Shown: positions 17,181-20,180 of the stretch, piece after piece
Layout: each line of letters starts with the position of its first letter
Position numbering within the stretch: the stretch's first letter is position 1
Source: Isohypsibius dastychi
Taxonomy: Eukaryota; Tardigrada; Eutardigrada; Parachela; Isohypsibiidae
DNA length: 20,180 bases
Assembly (NCBI GenBank): GCA_034696485.1
Contig: JAQIWT010000446.1
Coordinates: 1-20,180, forward strand
Reading direction: 5' to 3'
Translations under genes and position numbers: made by a program
Notes under the pieces: model-generated
Seen by the model: only the letters and a program-made list of their open reading frames with translations
The model's database searches: none
What the model was told of the DNA's origin: nothing

Positions 17181-18717
17181 CTGTGCTAATTATAGATTAT
17201 TTGCCTACCTCGAGTGACTTCTCTCCAGTATTATGATGAGCCCCGATTACTTGGGAAGCCGGTGGAACCTGGATTCTGTATGACAATTTTACGGGGGGGG
17301 GGGGTCTCAGAAAACGCCGCTTCGCTAAACAAAGCGGAATCTAAGTTCTCCGTTTACCACTTCGCTAATGGAGGCGAAGCGGGAATTACTGACCTGATCC
17401 GTTCACCCTCGGCTGCGAGCAATGCGTGTTCAATGTTTTTCGTTTGATATTCAACCAACCGGACTACTCCGAGTAATCGAGGCACAATTGTTCGCAAAAA
17501 GCCAACTTACATCCGCATTTATAACCAGAACACCGATGTCTGCCCTTCTGCTGAGATGCCGAAAAGCCTTTTCAATCTCAGCTTGCGTTGTGTCTGAAAC
17601 AAGATGCAAGAAGAACCGTTAAAAATACTTGCCGTGAAATAAGTTAACGAAACTCTTTTTGTCTCAGCTCACGTGATACTACGTACTAGTAACAATATCC
17701 TACTCTGTTTTTCCACGGAACCCGGGGTGGGGGGGGGGGGAGGGGAGGGACAGTATGCCCGGCGCAGGTAGGTGTATTAGGCACCTTGAGCCAGCACGCT
17801 TTTGTATGAAACCAAACCAAAATTTAAACCAAACCAAGTTGTCAACTTTGGTCCAAACCACAGTTTGAACCAAAGTTTAGATAGAAACGTGGTTTGTAAC
17901 CAAAAACGCGCGCCTATGTTTGGTTACAAACCACGTTTCTACCTAAACTTTGGTTCAAACTTTGGTTTGGAACCTTGGTTTGGTTTAAACTTTGGTTTGG
18001 TTTCTTTCAAAATCGTGCTGGCTCAACCTGCCTACTGAAACCACGGTTTAAAACCGTATTCTGTAGGAATGTTTTTAACCCTCGGGAAGTTTTGACCGCG
18101 TCGTAGATTTAGATATTGTGAATATGCGGTCATTGCGGTTCTCATAAAAAATGTGACTGCTATTCTCTGCCCTGCCAAAGCTGGAATTTAAAACTAGTGG
18201 TCGTTTCCTGCGATATCTGTGACATTTATCATTCTGCTGATTTTTCAGAAAGTACGAGTGAGGCGCTGCCTCGGCAAATAAAATGTTTTTTTTTGAATGA
18301 TATCAGTAATTTCACACCTTTTTTCACAATAAAGTAGTTTCTCAATCCGAGCAGGGCTGATGGTCGTTTTCGACGTCTGCCATCGGCTGCTTGTAATGAG
18401 AAACGCTTAGGATTGGTTGGTACTGAGTCCCCTGGGACAGACAGTCCTGTTTCCAAACCACCGATGAGTGCGAATCCGCAACCAGTCGCGTGGTCGGTGA
18501 TGTATCCGATTCGATAATTTTCATGACTCCTGGCAATATCGCCAAGCGATAACTTTACGTTCGCCATTTTCTCCATGATATCAAGCCCAGCATCACGAAC
18601 ATCTTTGATGGAAGTCCGTGCACCTCCTTGATATCTCTTCTGTGCATCAGAGCCCATCCGCATCCGCATTCCCGTTGGTTTTTTAATGGAGACTGTCGAA
18701 GGGCTTTCTTCCGCCAT
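17028..18717 (-). CDS. ATP6V1F: Gene C: divergent V-type ATPase subunit F-like protein
   Basis: The product resembles subunit F of the V1 sector, a stalk component of the proton-pumping vacuolar ATPase. The three exons (18318-18717, 17511-17593, 17028-17180) sum to 636 bp, or 211 residues, against about 120 for the usual subunit. Residues 69-90 (IGYITDHATGCGFALIGGLE) match the N-terminal strand and helix. NYFIVKK|DTTQAEIEKAF and ADIGVLVINAD follow, and LPIIIPLP...DPY...SLRRPKMF matches the conserved C-terminal half. Residues 1-68 are an extra N-terminal region, and about 92-122 is a basic insertion. The GDEDT motif is missing. It is probably a specialised paralogue rather than the housekeeping copy. 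It lies upstream of gene A on the same strand. Confidence 0.8.
17181..17510 (-). other. Gene C intron 2 (330 bp)
   Basis: It includes a 12-G run at 17293-17304 and partly palindromic GCTTCGC / GCGAAGC motifs around 17318-17380. No gene is supported on either strand. Confidence 0.6.
17511..17593 (-). CDS. Gene C exon 2: central strand-helix of the F domain
   Basis: It is 83 bp, too short to stand out as an open frame. The acceptor CTTGTTTCAG and donor GAT|GTAAGT are strong. It encodes TTQAEIEKAFRHLSRRADIG and then VLVINAD, equivalent to the central helix and strand of subunit F. Confidence 0.8.
17778..18034. mobile_element. TA-flanked fold-back element (MITE-like)
   Basis: Two arms of about 125 bp are inverted copies around a 14-bp loop at 17905-17918. 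The innermost 22 bp (17883-17904 and 17919-17940) are perfect complements. The outer ends read GGCACCTTGAGCCAGCACG and, inverted, GGCAGGTTGAGCCAGCACG, each bordered by TA. The arms are built of short AACCAAA-type subunits. There is no coding capacity. TA flanks suggest a non-autonomous Tc1/mariner-type element, but this is inference. It lies in gene C intron 1 next to a 12-G run (17729-17740). Confidence 0.8.
18318..18717 (-). CDS. Gene C exon 1: N-terminal extension and first half of the F domain
   Basis: The ATG at 18717 follows an in-frame stop two codons upstream. The exon ends at AAAAAAG|GTGTGA in phase 1, which joins exon 2 to give VKKDTTQAE as in subunit F. Unspliced, the frame would run to 18229 without family similarity. 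Confidence 0.78.
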
Positions 18718-19302
18718 AGATTATATAGACAACAAAACACGCGGTGAGAAGTTGTCCGTGACCCTTCGAATAATCGTGCGATTTTATTTATTAGTCGCGT
18801 GCGCTGACTGTTGAACAGCTTGAGACATCCACTCACTGGCACAGAAAAAACCGGTAATAAGAACTAATCTCGTCGGTTGCCATGTTTTCAGAAAAGGTAT
18901 CCTCATTCCAAATGTCCACGCAGAAGACTTTTAAAATATTTCCAAAAAGAATTCAGGCTCTTTATAGTGACGTCGTGATTATCGCTTCTCCCTCATCATA
19001 CAATCTAAAGACATATCTATAGAAAGCTGTGATCTTAATGCCCGAGCCTGTGGGCTTAGATACTATCTGACCCGGAGGTGTCGGATGGCATTGTCCTCTG
19101 TTCCATTTTTTTTAACTTTTTGGTTTTACGCCATACCCTGGGCCATACATAGGTCCCCACAAATAGTTTGAGAGATATAGAGGGTGAAACAACAATAATG
19201 CTGTTAAATATCTATATAATAAAGATCTGGGTGTTATTCACTGGACTTGTTTCGGTCGGGACAAGACGTTTCCAATAAAAGCCGGAAAAACATCTACAAC
19301 TT
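18718..19302. other. Region upstream of gene C
   Basis: It presumably contains the gene C promoter and 5' UTR on the minus strand. TATATAA at 18720-18726 is too close to the ATG to act as a TATA box. Plus-strand AATAAA motifs occur near 19228 and 19274 but no plus-strand gene leading to them is recognised. Confidence 0.4.
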
Positions 19303-19466
19303 TCAAACAGACGAGTAATTCACATTGTTCGAAGCTTGTTGCAACTCGTTGCTAAGTTGGCGGATGTCCAGCTTTCGATGGGCTACGGCCTCCAAAGAAA
19401 AATGATCCTCCAACTCAGGTTTTCGTCTTTTTCCTGAAGTACTGAGAGTGACTTGGCTTCTTCAAT
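19303..19466 (-). pseudogene. Possible coiled-coil exon with a frame break
   Basis: On the minus strand, 19303-19433 encodes a heptad-rich segment (LEAVAHRKLDIRQLSNELQQ) ending at a TGA. The bases just upstream, in another frame, give a second coiled-coil-like piece (EEAKSLSVLQEKDENL). The two would join if one base were missing near 19417. Alternatively the acceptor TACTTCAG at 19434 starts a real last exon. The family is not recognised. Confidence 0.25.
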
Positions 19467-19677
19467 TCACAACTAGCATCTATTTCTTGGGGTAACTGTT
19501 GAAGTTGCTTAGGTACGACAACCAACAATATTCTGTGACGTTGCACGCCCTCATGTTTCTTTCATAATTCGTATTGATCGCAGCAATGGAAACGAGGTCC
19601 TTTGGTGTACGCTGTCAACTCTGATGTAGTAATTCATCAATCATGGTCGCTATTATTCAACCCATATATTTGAAATC

Positions 19678-19762
19678 ATGAATCATGGCCATCCTCATGT
19701 GAAATCTGATCCTCATGGAGCTCATCATGTGCCGGATGATGCACATCCCGTCCATCATGGTG
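19678..19762 (+). CDS. Possible His-rich first exon
   Basis: The ATG at 19678 opens 28 codons with His at about every third residue (MNHGHPHVKSDPHGAHHVPD), ending at a consensus donor GGTG|GTGAGT. The dense His/Pro/Gly/Asp pattern could bind metal. No following exon is visible because the repeat region starts directly after it. Confidence 0.3.
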
Positions 19763-19782
19763 GTGAGTTACCGTAATTCACC

Positions 19783-19806
19783 GATTAAGAGCCCGGGCTC
19801 TTAATC
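19783..19806. repeat. 24-bp perfect palindrome
   Basis: GATTAAGAGCCC is followed directly by its exact inverse complement GGGCTCTTAATC. The half-site GGGCTCTTA is the core of the repeat family that fills the rest of the window. Confidence 0.85.
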
Positions 19807-20180
19807 TTTCAAAGCTCGAAAATTTGGGCTCTTATTACGGGGGGGGGCTCTTATTTCGGGGGGGGCTTTTATTTAACCGAAGGCCGGATAATTCACTGTG
19901 ACAAGAGAAAAAGTGAATTTATTGCTACTCCAACAAAAGAAAACGGGTTTTTATGCAGCTGAGAAACATCTTTTTGCAGGATCTTTCACGTATTTTCTCA
20001 CTTTTATATGAGCGGAGTAATTTAAAATGTCAGGGGGGCTGACAATTGAGGGGTTCAGCTACATCAGAAGTCAGGGGGGCGAGTTCTACAGGTTTTAAAT
20101 AAAGGCCCATGGGCTCTTATTACGGGGGGGCTCTTATAGCTTCGAACGGCGCCCAAATGGGCTCTTATTACGGGGGGGCT
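19807..20180. repeat. Interspersed GGGCTCTTATTACG-(G)n repeat cluster
   Basis: The unit GGGCTCTTATTACG plus a G run occurs at about 19827, 20111 and 20159, with a variant CTCTTATTTCG plus G run at about 19848. The copies at 20109-20132 and 20157-20180 are identical over 24 bp. Two TCAGGGGGGC motifs lie near 20031 and 20072. No coding potential is seen; it runs off the right edge. Confidence 0.65.

Noticed and set aside
17190-17200. Alternative acceptor ATAATTAG for gene C exon 3
   Set aside because: Joined to exon 2 it gives an immediate stop; the next AG (GCACAG) is in phase.
18229-18317. Continuation of gene C exon 1 to a stop
   Set aside because: Splicing at AAAAAAG|GTGTGA restores the subunit F alignment in frame, so the read-through tail is intronic.
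18720-18726. TATATAA as a TATA box for gene C
   Set aside because: It lies only a few bases before the ATG, too close for a transcription start in between.
19678-20180. CRISPR-like array from the repeated G-run units
   Set aside because: Unit spacing is irregular, the repeats end in homopolymers, and the context is clearly eukaryotic.

Overview
The window is eukaryotic genomic DNA, most likely from an invertebrate animal or a close relative. Every long gene is split by GT-AG introns, the standard genetic code fits, and many introns are very short (41-91 bp). The main content is a family of four-repeat cyclic-nucleotide-gated potassium channels (CNGK, or tetraKCNG, type), known from sea urchin sperm and other metazoans and choanoflagellates. 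The species cannot be named from the sequence alone.

Three genes run in the same direction on the minus strand. Read from the right they are: (C) 18717-17028, a divergent V-type ATPase subunit F-like protein in three exons; (A) 15969-7646, a complete ten-exon CNGK channel of 2186 residues with four S1-S6/pore/CNBD repeats; (B) 7439 to beyond the left edge, a tandem paralogue of A with the same exon plan. In B, repeats I and II and the first two-thirds of repeat III are in the window (eight exons, 1488 codons). Only 207 bp separate the A stop from the B start codon. Exon models were built by hand from splice motifs, reading phase and A/B comparison, and all junctions keep frame.

The repeats are not equivalent. 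In both copies the repeat I selectivity filter is GLG-type (GLGE in A, GLGD in B) instead of GYGD, and B repeat III has GFGD. The four CNBDs of A differ in the phosphate-binding cassette, which suggests unequal cyclic-nucleotide sensitivity. Homologous intron positions recur in different repeats, a trace of internal duplication.

On the plus strand, inside the first intron of B, lie three short in-phase exons encoding a zinc ribbon and OB-fold like the C-terminal DNA-binding domain of RPA1. The right end holds a TA-flanked fold-back element (in the long intron of gene C), a possible broken coiled-coil exon, a possible His-rich first exon, and a G-run-rich interspersed repeat with a 24-bp perfect palindrome. 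No tRNA, rRNA, CRISPR array or prokaryotic feature was seen.

How the genes might work together is inference. CNGK channels open on cGMP and hyperpolarise cells such as sperm, and V-ATPase subunit F belongs to the rotary stalk of a proton pump. Their adjacency may be chance.
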